From positions 17,790,386 to 17,854,385 of the forward strand of contig NC_052481.1 in NCBI RefSeq assembly GCF_009730915.1: a stretch of 64,000 bases of DNA, given 5' to 3'. Every line of letters begins with the position of its first letter. Within the stretch, counting starts at the first letter, position 1. The position numbers and the translations under genes are program-made. This document shows, in pieces, positions 64,000-64,000 of this stretch. The DNA is from Dioscorea cayenensis subsp. rotundata. Lineage: Eukaryota; Streptophyta; Magnoliopsida; Dioscoreales; Dioscoreaceae. The notes beneath the pieces are model-generated. The model did not search any database. It worked only from the letters and a program-made list of their open reading frames with translations, and was not told the DNA's origin.

Positions 64000-64000
64000 A

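Overview
This is a repeat-dominated stretch of a plant (angiosperm) nuclear genome. The evidence is spliced fragments of plant genes (brassinosteroid-signalling kinase, cytosolic triosephosphate isomerase, DUF616 membrane protein, caffeate-type O-methyltransferase), copia elements primed from a Met-tRNA-like site, CACTA and hAT DNA transposons, and AT-rich, intron-rich sequence. No bacterial, organellar or viral gene organisation is seen. I cannot assign a genus. Two assembly gaps are present: 1-910, which runs off the window, and 39046-40045, which is exactly 1000 N.

Layout. 911-2237 is the 3' part of a BSK-like pseudokinase gene, cut off by a copia 5' LTR (2238-2681). About 2846-24363 reads as one large, gene-capturing CACTA-type element. 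It has a clear right terminus, a decayed left terminus, and subterminal arrays of a GGCACG motif at both ends. Inside it, all on the minus strand, lie exon fragments of at least five unrelated host genes: RPL34, a DnaJ protein, a DUF616 protein, NDUFS8 and TPI. The last three sit head to tail with mostly usable splice sites. Nested in the element are a complete copia (14770-19388, TSD CGGAG) and a solo-LTR-like unit (7790-11634, TSD ATTTC), which itself carries a 623-bp hAT MITE. A second solo-LTR-like copy (24568-28007, TSD AAAAC) lies just outside. Both copies carry the same O-methyltransferase first-exon fragment, so a retroelement LTR seems to have absorbed a host gene piece and moved with it.

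28146-30284 holds a copia gag scrap and a gypsy-type 3' LTR. A second BSK-like copy (31046-34466), with a full set of exon remnants, is broken by a nonsense codon and several frameshifts. 34467-38030 is non-coding, with a minisatellite and a pyrimidine tract. A TPR-gene relic lies at 38030-38480 on the minus strand. After the gap comes a second copia (to 45103), then LTR remnants (46800-48660, 49025-50834, 53113-54159) inside and beside an old inverted repeat, and a 312-bp tandem duplication (54456-55080). The window ends in a minus-strand copia split by a 4.27-kb hAT element (57242-61510, TSD CCTCTAAC).

No gene in the window looks fully intact. The biology is transposon nesting and capture of host gene fragments: a CACTA element with a DUF616-NDUFS8 junction whose reading frame is continuous, and an LTR family carrying an O-methyltransferase exon.
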